Positions 15,955 through 25,520 of a stretch of 64,000 bases of DNA are shown piece by piece. The notes under the pieces were generated by a model. The model was not told the DNA's origin, did not search any database, and saw only the letters and a program-made list of their open reading frames with translations. The DNA is taken from NCBI GenBank assembly GCA_937120495.1, contig CAKZJW010000086.1, positions 1-64,000 on the forward strand, in the 5' to 3' direction. How positions within the stretch are numbered: the first letter of the stretch is position 1; each line of letters starts with the position of its first letter. A program made the position numbers and the translations under genes. This DNA comes from an uncultured Oligoflexia bacterium. GTDB lineage: Bacteria > Bdellovibrionota > Bacteriovoracia > Bacteriovoracales > Bacteriovoracaceae.

Positions 15955-17888
15955 AAAATAGCCTCCATATATGAAGGGTAGTGATTAGAAAGATTATTGG
16001 ATTTCATTATAAAGTCATGTTGATTTAAAAGAAAGTTATAGAATATATCTTTATTGCTTAAAAGAAGCATTTTAATAACATAAGTTTTAACTACATCATC
16101 TAGTTCTTTAAAATGAAAATCTGTAATAAGACTAAGAGTTTTGACATCTAGAGTGACATTTTTATTATATAGGAATGTTACATATACGATATAGTCCGGC
16201 AAACCTAGCTTTGATTCTTGCATTAAGTGGTTGATTCGTTGAGGGACTTTTTCTTTATTATCTTCAAAATAGTTATCTAATGCTAAATTTTTTGCAGTCT
16301 GATTTAGTCTTAAAAGATGAGTTAAGAGTAAATATTTAATTGCATAAATATCTAGCGAGGAAGTGAAATCCTTTGTGATATAAACAAGGTTTCTCTCTGA
16401 CAAATAGAAAGGATTGAAGTTGATAATATGTATTAATGACTCAATGAGAAGACTTCTTGTTAGCTCATTTTCGTGATGAGCAGAGTCTTCAAGTAATTTA
16501 TCCACAACCTTTTGGTGATGATTTGTTTTATATGCTCTTATTGCTGCATAATGAATGCTTTCAGATGAACTTTCATAGCAATAGGTTAAGAATTTATCAA
16601 TGGGTTTAGAGTGTCTCTTGATTGCATAAAAGCTTAAGTGGTTTAATATTAGTAGTAATAAATTTTCGGACAATGCTTCTTTCTGTTCTAATAGCTTTAG
16701 AAGATGAGGCTGTGAGATATTTCTTTTATTGTTTAAAAGTGATCTATAGGCGTAAAACTGTACATGCTTGTCATCTGATGATGTGAGTTCTTCTAATTTC
16801 ATCAAAGACATTTTGTCGTTATAAGACTGTAAGTTAATAAGTGCCATTTTTCTTATCATTTGGTTATCTGTCTTTTTAATTATTTCCATAAAATGGTCTC
16901 TACAGCGGTCATCTTGAAAATCAGAAAGTATGGATAGTATATAGTATTGAGTTCGTTTGTTTCTTTTGTAAAAATTTTTAATTAGTGTTGATATTTTTTT
17001 CTTAGTTGCAATATTATAAATACTCCATTGTGCATGTCTTACTTGATCTTGATTGCTTTCACTGTCCATAATATTTATTAGAAACTCAAGCGCTTTTGGA
17101 GATTTTAAGTATGCTAGTTCATCTATAAGGTGTTTACGACTTTGTTTTGTACAGCTCTTGTATGATTTCTTGTAGACTGGTATTACTAGGTTTTCTAAGT
17201 TCTTTCTGGCAGATGTAATTGCAGCATTTGCAATTTTTTCATCAGTAGAGGTGATTTTGTTTTTGTATAATAAGTAATCAAAGGCAGTTCCCGTTGTCCC
17301 AATTGCCTCAATAGCTCTTTTTTGCAAAGAGTGTCCTTCTGTGCGAATTATTTTTCTAAGCTCCTTATTTCCTCTGGACTCGACAAGAGCTTGAAGTGTG
17401 TCTATAGCTTTTTCTTTTAGTGGTAGACTTGATTCAGAGAAAACAGTTAAAACTAAGTTTATCAAAGAATGAAACTTATAATGGGAAATAATTCCAATTA
17501 TGTATTCTTTTTCTTTGAGGGATATTTGATTCCATACTTTTTGAATAGTAAATGCTTTATGGCTGTTAATAATATTTGAGTTTTTGAAGTAATTATCTAG
17601 GGCCGTATCTGCACGATGAACAATAGGTATATTTTCTGAATTTCTTAAAGTACATAAGATAAGGAGTGCGTAGTGTGAATTTACAAGGCTATTTCTCTTT
17701 AAGAGAGTTTCACAAAGTGAGATCGCAAGCATGTTCGAGTCACTATTTTTATTGGAAGTGATTCTTTTGAATAAAGAATTTAGATCAGCTGAATTACTTA
17801 GATTCATAAGATCATTGATAGCCTTCTCTCTGATAGAAAACTGTCTTTGACTGAGAGCTTGGAATATATTTTCTATTTTATTCTGCAA
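15951..17888 (-). CDS. HEAT-repeat protein embedded in the Pel-like operon
   Basis: 645 aa, helical throughout, with no signal peptide or membrane segment, so cytoplasmic. The sequence is built of HEAT/armadillo-type helical pairs (for example residues 170-200, 260-300, 330-400, 440-500), with recurring Leu and Ala-Ile patterns such as AIEAIGTTG and ALINLQSYND. No enzymatic motif is visible. It overlaps pelE by 11 bp and pelF by 4 bp, so it is very probably made with them. I know of no HEAT-repeat member in the standard pelABCDEFG operon. A scaffold role for PelE/PelF at the inner membrane is my inference. Confidence 0.75.
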   Translation of the reverse strand: MQNKIENIFQALSQRQFSIREKAINDLMNLSNSADLNSLFKRITSNKNSDSNMLAISLCETLLKRNSLVNSHYALLILCTLRNSENIPIVHRADTALDNYFKNSNIINSHKAFTIQKVWNQISLKEKEYIIGIISHYKFHSLINLVLTVFSESSLPLKEKAIDTLQALVESRGNKELRKIIRTEGHSLQKRAIEAIGTTGTAFDYLLYKNKITSTDEKIANAAITSARKNLENLVIPVYKKSYKSCTKQSRKHLIDELAYLKSPKALEFLINIMDSESNQDQVRHAQWSIYNIATKKKISTLIKNFYKRNKRTQYYILSILSDFQDDRCRDHFMEIIKKTDNQMIRKMALINLQSYNDKMSLMKLEELTSSDDKHVQFYAYRSLLNNKRNISQPHLLKLLEQKEALSENLLLLILNHLSFYAIKRHSKPIDKFLTYCYESSSESIHYAAIRAYKTNHHQKVVDKLLEDSAHHENELTRSLLIESLIHIINFNPFYLSERNLVYITKDFTSSLDIYAIKYLLLTHLLRLNQTAKNLALDNYFEDNKEKVPQRINHLMQESKLGLPDYIVYVTFLYNKNVTLDVKTLSLITDFHFKELDDVVKTYVIKMLLLSNKDIFYNFLLNQHDFIMKSNNLSNHYPSYMEAIL

Positions 17889-18948
17889 TTTCCACCTCTG
17901 CCCAATATTCTGATCTTTCCTTTATTAATCCAATTGGTGTCTTGGTTCTTTTTATCATATTACAAAGTTGTACAACTTTATCGTATTGGCCTAGTTCATA
18001 AAATGCTTCTGCTTCGTAAAATGAAATTTTAGCTATATCCTCATCTTCTAGATTTAATTTTTTTGCTTGAGAAGCAAGTAAAAGCATTTCTTCTTGGAGC
18101 CCTAGTTTAAGATAACAATTTGCTATACTTGTATAAAGAGAGAAGTTCTCTGGCTGCTTTACTAGCAAGTGCCTAAAATCTGACAGTGCTTTTTCTAAAA
18201 ATAAATTTGATAAAGACTTATCTAAAAGGTTTAGCCATACAATACTTGTGTAACTATGCGCTCTCTTTAAATAGTTCTGAAGTTGATTAGGATACTTCTC
18301 TATATTTTCACTAAGAATATCTATTCTAGATAATAGTTCTTGCTCTAATTTCCCTAGAGCATTATTCGCCATATACCTTACTTCATACTCATCATCTTGT
18401 AGGGCTAGTCTTAATAGCTTTATAGAGTTTACTGTCTGAAACTTTGAAAGCATGATACAAGCATTTACCTTCGTATCAGTTTCATCACCTTGAATAATAT
18501 CGACATATGCTTGTAGCTGAGCAGAGCTTAGTAGTAGTTCATGATAATCGAGATCTCTTTCGTGATTTAGTTTAGCTGACTGGTACAGCATCGTTTGCTC
18601 AAAGTTTTTATCTCGAGAAATATCTCCAGAATCAAGCAGTAAATTTTCTTCCTCTTCTTTTATTTCTTCAATTAAATCAATTTCTCTTTTCTTATAGGCA
18701 TTTCGATAAAAAGGCTTGAGCAAATTAAAGGTGATAAATGCGCAAGTAAAAAGGATTGGTACCGCGATATCCATTATACATATAGCTAGCACCCAAGAGG
18801 TAATTTTTAATTTTTGCTTAAGTCCATAATACAATATTCCAGTAGAGAAAATATTGATTAAATAAAACCAATATAAAGAAGTTTCGTACTTTAAAAAAAG
18901 AAAAACCGAAAAAGATTTAAATAGGATTGAAAGAAGTATCAAGACCAA
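17878..18948 (-). CDS. pelE: PelE-like membrane-anchored TPR protein
   Basis: 356 aa. Residues 1-80 hold three hydrophobic segments; residues 85-130 are charged, 140-215 look like HEAT-type helices, and 220-356 are TPR-like (for example SLYTSIANCYLKLGLQEE and FYEAEAFYELGQYDKV). This matches PelE, which has N-terminal membrane helices and cytoplasmic TPRs and bridges PelD and PelG. It overlaps pelD by 10 bp and the HEAT gene by 11 bp. Assignment rests on architecture and operon position more than on motifs. Confidence 0.75.
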   Translation of the reverse strand: MVLILLSILFKSFSVFLFLKYETSLYWFYLINIFSTGILYYGLKQKLKITSWVLAICIMDIAVPILFTCAFITFNLLKPFYRNAYKKREIDLIEEIKEEEENLLLDSGDISRDKNFEQTMLYQSAKLNHERDLDYHELLLSSAQLQAYVDIIQGDETDTKVNACIMLSKFQTVNSIKLLRLALQDDEYEVRYMANNALGKLEQELLSRIDILSENIEKYPNQLQNYLKRAHSYTSIVWLNLLDKSLSNLFLEKALSDFRHLLVKQPENFSLYTSIANCYLKLGLQEEMLLLASQAKKLNLEDEDIAKISFYEAEAFYELGQYDKVVQLCNMIKRTKTPIGLIKERSEYWAEVEIAE

Positions 18949-20321
18949 GCAGTATCTCCAAATTTATTTAAAAACTCTTGGGATGTTTCTTCTTCTGAGT
19001 AGTCTAAGTAGCTAATCTGAGTTTTGAAAAGTTCTTTTAGTTTTCCACTTTGTGAGAAAAATTCTAGTTCTGCCTCTATTCGTGAGCCAACCTTTTGAAG
19101 ATATTCACTTTTTCCTATTGTAGTGAGTACAATAAAACTATTGTTCTGATTGGATTCAGCAACAACATCCATCTTTCTAGTGGATGAAAGTATTATCTTT
19201 GTAATTAGTTTCTTAATATCTTTTTGTTGTATTGGGTTAAGTTTATCTAAAAAGGGAACATTTATCGACATAGCGGCCAAAGGATTGGGATTTCGCTTGT
19301 TTTGGTCGATAATTTCATCGATTCTTTCAAGCAAGTAGTTATATGTATAAATACCATATGTTTGATTGAAGATTGAATTTGAATTCAATTGATCAAATTC
19401 AGATGCATGCTCTAATGATTTTCCAAGCCACTGTCCATAAAGTTGTATTAGTTGAAAGTTATGAGGGGTGTATTCTAGAAAAGGCATTTTTGTTACTGCG
19501 ATAATACCAAAGAATTCCTCACTTTGATAAACTGGAGAGGCAATAACAGAAACATTATTATCTAGGGCCTTCTTTTGATTAAATATATCTTTTATTGTTG
19601 TTAGCTTTTTACTGACAAAGCATTCTCGTATAATAGGGTCTTCAATGTAAGTGCAGTTTAAGTTGCTCGGTAGAGAAAGGTCGGAGCGACTACTGAAAGC
19701 TAAAATCAAAGAATGAGTACCTTTGTCATATTTATATATCGCCATTTCATCAACTGAAATTTGGTCGTTCAAAACATTGAAAAAGTTTTGAAATAAAGAA
19801 GAAGATTCAAGGGTGTTTAATTGTTGAATCATTCTGAAAATATTAGAAGTCGTATCTATCTTGTTTACGAGCTGCTTTTTTAATTCAAAGGATTCCTTGT
19901 CCAAAAAATCTACTTTCTTAATTAGAGTGTCTGTAAGGTTTTGTTTTTCTTCTGATGAACTCTTAAACATTTCAAGTTTATTTATTAGACTTGTTCTGAA
20001 TTCACCTATAAGTGTTGAAAGTATAACTAGAGTAATTGGAATTGAAAGGTATTGAAAGGTGAGAATTGTTTCTACTGCCTGGTAGTCAACACTTTGATTT
20101 AGCAAGAATAGATATTGGATCGTTAGGATAAATGAAATTACTATTGAAAATCGCAATCCGTAATACGCTGATAGTAAGATACTTGTAACTAAATATGGAT
20201 GTGGGGCCATCCCCATGAATGAAGGGTTGTTTGTAGTCAGAAAACTTCCAGCTAGAAATAGTATGATCGGAGTAGCTATATAGAATATTCTTCTTTGAAT
20301 AGTCTCTGTAAAAAAAGTCAT
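18939..20321 (-). CDS. pelD: PelD-like c-di-GMP receptor with GAF and degenerate GGDEF domains
   Basis: 460 aa, in the family order: about four transmembrane helices (9-115), a coiled linker (115-160), a GAF domain (about 165-310) and a degenerate GGDEF domain (about 325-450). The c-di-GMP inhibitory site is intact: RKMD at 382-385, exactly five residues before the position of GGDEF, which reads NQNNS (391-395) and so cannot be catalytic. This is the known PelD logic, in which c-di-GMP binding switches on Pel synthesis. It overlaps the receiver-like gene by 4 bp and pelE by 10 bp. Confidence 0.87.
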   Translation of the reverse strand: MTFFTETIQRRIFYIATPIILFLAGSFLTTNNPSFMGMAPHPYLVTSILLSAYYGLRFSIVISFILTIQYLFLLNQSVDYQAVETILTFQYLSIPITLVILSTLIGEFRTSLINKLEMFKSSSEEKQNLTDTLIKKVDFLDKESFELKKQLVNKIDTTSNIFRMIQQLNTLESSSLFQNFFNVLNDQISVDEMAIYKYDKGTHSLILAFSSRSDLSLPSNLNCTYIEDPIIRECFVSKKLTTIKDIFNQKKALDNNVSVIASPVYQSEEFFGIIAVTKMPFLEYTPHNFQLIQLYGQWLGKSLEHASEFDQLNSNSIFNQTYGIYTYNYLLERIDEIIDQNKRNPNPLAAMSINVPFLDKLNPIQQKDIKKLITKIILSSTRKMDVVAESNQNNSFIVLTTIGKSEYLQKVGSRIEAELEFFSQSGKLKELFKTQISYLDYSEEETSQEFLNKFGDTAWS

Positions 20322-20659
20322 GCAATAATCCTATTAAAAAGGTCAGCCTCAATAAGAGGTAATGACATTACTGATACTTTGTTTGTATTTATTGTTTCTT
20401 CCTCTTTCTTTGTAAAGTCTCTACTAGACAATAAATACATACTTGCAGTCTTATTTGTTGTACGTAATTTCTCGAGAAAAGAGGTTGAGCTTATACCATT
20501 TAGAAATTGATCTATTAATATTACTTTGTAGTTCATTGATTCTTCAATTTTTGTAGATAGTGAGACTTCTCTTTGATGAAAAGACATCGTCTGCATTATT
20601 TCTTGGATCGTTTGGTCGCCTCGATCTCTACTGCTTAAAATTAAAATATCTAAACTCAT
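20318..20659 (-). CDS. Stand-alone receiver-like protein in the Pel-like operon
   Basis: 113 aa with the alternating strand-helix pattern of a response-regulator receiver and no output domain. An Asp at the phospho-acceptor position is present (VILIDQFLNG, Asp50) and a Ser pair follows strand 4 (YLLSS, 78-79). The paired acidic residues after strand 1 are altered (LILSSRD) and the conserved Lys before Pro is missing (MSLPL, about 98-102). It is therefore a degenerate or atypical receiver. It overlaps pelD by 4 bp and starts 1 bp after the pelB-like gene. A regulatory role in the Pel complex is inferred from position. Confidence 0.6.
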   Translation of the reverse strand: MSLDILILSSRDRGDQTIQEIMQTMSFHQREVSLSTKIEESMNYKVILIDQFLNGISSTSFLEKLRTTNKTASMYLLSSRDFTKKEEETINTNKVSVMSLPLIEADLFNRIIA

Positions 20660-20660
20660 A

Positions 20661-23414
20661 TTAAAACCAATTGTTAAAACCTAGTGATATAGTTGTTGTT
20701 TTATTGTTTGGAAGCTCACTTTTTTCTGATGATATTCCTGCCCTTATAAAAATCTTACTTGATCGATTATAGTTGTATTCTAAACCTTCCTGAATATTAT
20801 AAAAATCACCAAAGTTAATCTCTCTAGCAGAATCTCCGCCTAGATAAAAATCAAACTGATGTGAATATTTATTAAAGACTTTATTTCTGTGTCTCAGGTT
20901 TAAAGCGTATCCGAAACCGTTTTTTGCAAATATGTTTTCATACAAAAAGTCCCGTTGAGCTGATTGTGGAGCCACTCTTAAACCGTAAGTCCAATTTTCA
21001 TAGAGCTTCTTGTTGTACTGTAGATTAAGAGTTTGAATTGTTGCTTCATCCTTAGAGCTGTGGTTCTCAGCATGAAATACACTGTATTTTGCAAACAACT
21101 CAATATAGTGCTGTGTTTCTATGTAATATTCAAAATAAGCTGAGATAGTATCTTTTTTTGATTCATCTAGTTTGTTTAGATTTTCAAATTCATAAACGGC
21201 TTTGTTGAGCTGAGAAGATAGTCTGTAGAATAATTTCTGAGACGGCGAGTGATTAAGGCTTGCACTTAAATAAGTCGATTTTGTTCTACCTTGATTTATT
21301 CCGGCCATGAATTCTATATTTTTATTCTGGCTTAGATTTGCCCCGAGAACGATGGATGTCTCAAATGAGCCTTCAGCTAAATTGCTTGCATAGTAATTTG
21401 AACGATTGATACCAGCATAAAACGAAGTTGATTTTTTGATTAATTGGTAATCATGAGAAATAAAGCTGAAACCAAGATCATTTGATGTGTAGTTAAGGCT
21501 ATACTGTTGCTCCCACGCAAGTTTTCTACTTAAATAAATTTCTTTTTCATGATAGTCGCTCTCTAACTGCAATAGCCTCTGTTCATTTAAGTTTGAGTTG
21601 CTTTTTAGTGATGTAACTATTTTTTTTGCTCTTTGAATTTTGTTCATATCAAGGAGCAAGTATGCCAACTTAAACTTTGCATCTCTGTGTTTCGGATGTT
21701 TGCGTATAAACTTGTAAAGAATATTTGCGGCATCTTGCATTTGCTTTTCATCAATTAAGCAATTTGTTTTTAAGTCAGTATGAGTAAAGCTTTTCAGGTT
21801 GTTTTTACTTCTAATCATTTCTTTGCACAGAGCACGAGCCTTATTTAAATCTGTTTTTAGATATACTTGATAGAGAAGTGCTTTTTTATATACTGTATTT
21901 CTTTTGATTCTTTTTGCGTAATCTAGTGCTAATGCATAGTTCTGCTCGGTGAGTTCTAGTTCACTAAGAGTCATGTTTAAGTCTTGATGGTAAGGATTTT
22001 GTTCAATAAGTTCGCGGAACAAGATGTTTGCTGCGTCAGTTTTTTTATTTTTTTGAAGTAGAAGTGCATATTGATATTTTATATCGAAGTTGTAAGGGTT
22101 TTTCTTATAAAATTTTTCAAGTTCCTTCTCATAAGACTTGTGTCTTTTTAGTTTTTGAAGAAGATATAAAATCTTTTTTTGAACTTGAGAAATAATTTTG
22201 TTGGACTTGAGCTTTCCTTTGTTTTGGACAAAAAGAGTCTCAAACTGATTAACATTAAAGGTAGACCTTCTTTTGAACGTTTTTAATATTCGGTACTGAA
22301 TATTAAGCGCCTTTTGCGTATACCCTAATCGCTCATAAAGATTTGAGAGTGACTGGTAGTACTGGATTCGCCTTTTGTTTAATCTTATCGAATTTTCATA
22401 GTGTTTTATTGCTAGCTCAAAGTTCTCTATACGTTCGTAGATTAAGGCCGCACGGTATTGACGACTTGCCGATCTAATAGTTGATAGCTTTGCGAGTATG
22501 GAAAGTGTTTTTTTCTTGTTGGGCACGTACGAGTAGTATTCTGCAGCATCATAAGCTCTGTCATACTCATTGGGATTAAAATCAAATAGACGCTCGTTGA
22601 TTTGAGCATTACTTTTTTTATCATTGAGTTCAGCGTAAAGGTATTGTATCTTTTCGAGTTCTTTGTATTTGTTATCAATCGACTTAGCTGTATGGTTTTC
22701 AAGAAAACGTGGATTTTGATAAAATTGTTGGCCATCTCGAGAGTTTGCAAAATATGCTAAGTAGCTTATAAGGGCATTTTTAGTTTCACCCTTGATTTCA
22801 TAGGCTTGAGCAAGATACTTTTTTAGGTGAATTTTCTCTGGATTAACTTTTTCAATCTTTCTAATATTGTTGATTACACCATCAACATTTTGCACACTCA
22901 GAAGGTAGGCTAAATTTACTTCAAGCACTTTGGGGCTTTTAGATTCGAAAAGCAATCGGCCAATTCTTTTTGCATCGGGGTATTTTTTTAGCCATAGGTA
23001 GCCATTTAATATACGGATTAATTCATCGTAATAACTTTTATTATCTTTATTTAAAGAGATAATTTCCTCGTCAACTTTTAAGGCTTTATATGTAAAACCT
23101 CCCCATGTGTAGAGCTGAGAGAGATCCTTTTTAAACTCAATGTTTTTAGGTAAAACCTGCGTAAGCTTTAATTGTATATTTGTAGCTTTGGAAATATTCC
23201 CATGTATAACGAAATAGTCTTTTAGTTTTTTTAGTACAGGTATTGAAGCAATGTTTTGGCTTTTCGACTTATCAAAATAGTAAAGAGCCTCGTCATACTT
23301 AAAACTATTAAAGTAAATAATACCCATTTTTGCATCATTTGGAATGCTAAGAATCGTAAGCACTGTGATCAAAGTTAAGAAAAGGATTACTTTTGGTAAT
23401 TCAGTTAGAGTCAT
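20661..23414 (-). CDS. pelB: PelB-like TPR / outer-membrane beta-barrel export protein
   Basis: 917 aa. An N-terminal hydrophobic segment (about 8-24) leads to a long periplasmic array of TPR-type helices (about 28-630; for example ALIYERIENFELAIKHYE and LAYLLLDMNKIQRA). Residues about 640-917 are alternating aromatic beta-strands ending in the outer-membrane signal FNNWF. This is the PelB arrangement, where TPRs guide the polymer to the barrel; Pseudomonas PelB is longer (about 1190 aa). It overlaps the deacetylase gene by 14 bp. No separate PelC lipoprotein, which crowns PelB in Pseudomonas, is seen nearby. Confidence 0.82.
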   Translation of the reverse strand: MTLTELPKVILFLTLITVLTILSIPNDAKMGIIYFNSFKYDEALYYFDKSKSQNIASIPVLKKLKDYFVIHGNISKATNIQLKLTQVLPKNIEFKKDLSQLYTWGGFTYKALKVDEEIISLNKDNKSYYDELIRILNGYLWLKKYPDAKRIGRLLFESKSPKVLEVNLAYLLSVQNVDGVINNIRKIEKVNPEKIHLKKYLAQAYEIKGETKNALISYLAYFANSRDGQQFYQNPRFLENHTAKSIDNKYKELEKIQYLYAELNDKKSNAQINERLFDFNPNEYDRAYDAAEYYSYVPNKKKTLSILAKLSTIRSASRQYRAALIYERIENFELAIKHYENSIRLNKRRIQYYQSLSNLYERLGYTQKALNIQYRILKTFKRRSTFNVNQFETLFVQNKGKLKSNKIISQVQKKILYLLQKLKRHKSYEKELEKFYKKNPYNFDIKYQYALLLQKNKKTDAANILFRELIEQNPYHQDLNMTLSELELTEQNYALALDYAKRIKRNTVYKKALLYQVYLKTDLNKARALCKEMIRSKNNLKSFTHTDLKTNCLIDEKQMQDAANILYKFIRKHPKHRDAKFKLAYLLLDMNKIQRAKKIVTSLKSNSNLNEQRLLQLESDYHEKEIYLSRKLAWEQQYSLNYTSNDLGFSFISHDYQLIKKSTSFYAGINRSNYYASNLAEGSFETSIVLGANLSQNKNIEFMAGINQGRTKSTYLSASLNHSPSQKLFYRLSSQLNKAVYEFENLNKLDESKKDTISAYFEYYIETQHYIELFAKYSVFHAENHSSKDEATIQTLNLQYNKKLYENWTYGLRVAPQSAQRDFLYENIFAKNGFGYALNLRHRNKVFNKYSHQFDFYLGGDSAREINFGDFYNIQEGLEYNYNRSSKIFIRAGISSEKSELPNNKTTTISLGFNNWF

Positions 23415-25479
23415 TTATTAACTCCATGTATACTTTTTGTTTTAACTTTTTAAGTTTTAATTTGTATGTGTTTGGTTTTGTCTTTGTAATGTTAAAACCT
23501 TTTGTTTTTTTTATTTTTTTATTGCTTACAATAACCAGTTCTTTTCCATAAAGAGAGTTAAATTGAAAGCTTATTTTATTATCTTTTGATTTATAGTTAC
23601 TAATAAGCCCTTGACTTGATTCAATGAATGTTTGCTCTGTTGGCTTATTGTCTATTTTTATTTGTGCATCTTTCTTTGATTGATCAAGATGGATGTAGGT
23701 ACTTCCGTTTTTGTGATTAAATCCTACAATATTTTTTGACTCTAGCATGTTTGGATATACTACCTTATCGTATCGAAAAGTTTTAATCTCATCAGCATTT
23801 GTGATTTTGAAAGAGTTGTTTTTAGTTTTGAAAACATTCACTTTCGTGAAATTTTGTGCAAGCTTTATATAGTGGGATGTTTTAATCGGAATTATTTGTT
23901 GAGTTAGTGACCATTCATACAGTGATTGTAGAGCAATTAGTGCACTTCTTTTTTCAGCACTATAAAAATGATAGTAAATATTGATTGGCTTAATTCGAGT
24001 CGGAACTTCTGTATTTCTAAAAGTTTCAATAGCTTTACTAAATCCACTAAAAGGGCCCTGCCAAAGATTGGTGTAAGTATTTTCATTGGACATTGATGAA
24101 TATATTTGTAGGTAGGGTCCAACTTTTCTATAGAGCGGATACAGGTGTGTTAAGCTTGGGTATCGACTATCAAACCTTGAGTCACCACCATTCATATTTA
24201 AAAAACCATTTTTATAAATGACTTTAAGGGCTTCTTCTTCTGGACGACAAGAACCTGACCAGAAAAGAACATTTGTTATATTTTTTTCTGTCGCAAACTT
24301 ATTAACAAAGTCCATTGAGTCTTCAATTTCAAATTTATAATCTAGTTTTTCATAATTAGGTATATCGTAAGCTACAATAATTTTACTTTTTTTAGCTTTC
24401 TTTATATCGGCATAAATTTCTAGCTCTGCTTTGTCTGGGATTTGCATCCAGCTTAGTGGGTGTGAGTAGGTATGTGATGCGAGCTCTATATAAGGTGACT
24501 TGTAAAAATCTTTTACTATCTTAGTTATTCTTTTACTTCCTAGAAGGGCTTCGTCAATTTCAGCCGCAACTATTGATGCCGTCACAGGGAGTTTGAACTT
24601 ATTGATTACTCTGTTGAGGATTATTTCTCCGCACAGAGACTTTCTATCTATGAGAGATACACTTATAAATGAATCACCGTCAATATGAGAATAAAAAATT
24701 CGATTACCAAAAAGAGTAGTTGTATCTGGAATTGGGTAAAGTTCTTTCTCGAAAAGCCAATCGATTAGAAGGTGAGGGTTTATTCTCCATTGAGTTACAT
24801 CGTTAAAGTCATTCTGGTAAATCTCATAGCCGCTAGCTACAAAAAATATTTTTTTGTTTTTGAATATAACGTCACTTGAAGTCTTTTCAAACTTATTTCT
24901 CAGTCTAAGAAGAACTGAGGTTCCCTTAAGTGCTTTAAGACCTTTGTATGGAGATATTTCATTTTTTAAGCTTCTTTCATACTCTATATTTGAACTTGGT
25001 GTAAGCATCTCTAGGCTAAGTGCAAGTGGATTTTCAAGATAGTAGTTACTAAGCGAAAAGCCTAATGGCTTTATAGCCTTATTAATATAATTTAAGCTGA
25101 CATCTTTTTTCTTGTCCGTTGTTATAAACGGCAGGTGACCGAGAATAAGAACCTTTTTATTCTTTTTAGAAAACTCAGTGATAAGCCTTAGTACATTCTT
25201 GGGTTGAAAGTTTGATTCGTCAGCAACCCAACTTATTAAAGCTTTGAAGTTTTTAATATTTGAAAATATTGATTTTGGAATTTTTTTTCCAATATCAAGG
25301 TACTTTGCCTTTACACCGTGATGATTTAATAGGACTTCAAGTTTTTGATGGGTAAGGCTTTGGATATAATCTTTTGAAGGTGTTTCTGTGCTGTCCCATA
25401 AAACAAGAACTTCTCTTTGGATAGGTTGAGCTGCTGCAACTTGTAGAAGGCATAGAGTTAATAGTAAAATCCTGATCAT
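23401..25479 (-). CDS. pelA: PelA-like periplasmic polysaccharide deacetylase (without hydrolase domain)
   Basis: 692 aa with a signal peptide ending near residue 17 (VAAA-Q). Residues 22-245 form an alpha/beta region of Rossmann-like character. Residues 255-500 form a carbohydrate-esterase fold: HIDGD (265-269) with the catalytic/metal Asp pair, and ASHTYSH with His336 and His340 as metal ligands. The C-terminal 150 residues are beta-rich. This matches the middle and C-terminal part of PelA, which de-N-acetylates Pel. The GH114 hydrolase domain is absent here and encoded separately at 12234-13070. It is the first gene of the tight operon, 41 bp after the pseudo-protease gene. Confidence 0.8.
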   Translation of the reverse strand: MIRILLLTLCLLQVAAAQPIQREVLVLWDSTETPSKDYIQSLTHQKLEVLLNHHGVKAKYLDIGKKIPKSIFSNIKNFKALISWVADESNFQPKNVLRLITEFSKKNKKVLILGHLPFITTDKKKDVSLNYINKAIKPLGFSLSNYYLENPLALSLEMLTPSSNIEYERSLKNEISPYKGLKALKGTSVLLRLRNKFEKTSSDVIFKNKKIFFVASGYEIYQNDFNDVTQWRINPHLLIDWLFEKELYPIPDTTTLFGNRIFYSHIDGDSFISVSLIDRKSLCGEIILNRVINKFKLPVTASIVAAEIDEALLGSKRITKIVKDFYKSPYIELASHTYSHPLSWMQIPDKAELEIYADIKKAKKSKIIVAYDIPNYEKLDYKFEIEDSMDFVNKFATEKNITNVLFWSGSCRPEEEALKVIYKNGFLNMNGGDSRFDSRYPSLTHLYPLYRKVGPYLQIYSSMSNENTYTNLWQGPFSGFSKAIETFRNTEVPTRIKPINIYYHFYSAEKRSALIALQSLYEWSLTQQIIPIKTSHYIKLAQNFTKVNVFKTKNNSFKITNADEIKTFRYDKVVYPNMLESKNIVGFNHKNGSTYIHLDQSKKDAQIKIDNKPTEQTFIESSQGLISNYKSKDNKISFQFNSLYGKELVIVSNKKIKKTKGFNITKTKPNTYKLKLKKLKQKVYMELINDSN

Positions 25480-25520
25480 TTTAGAATTCTACTTGAATAA
25501 TTTTAAGAAGTTAAATCTTT

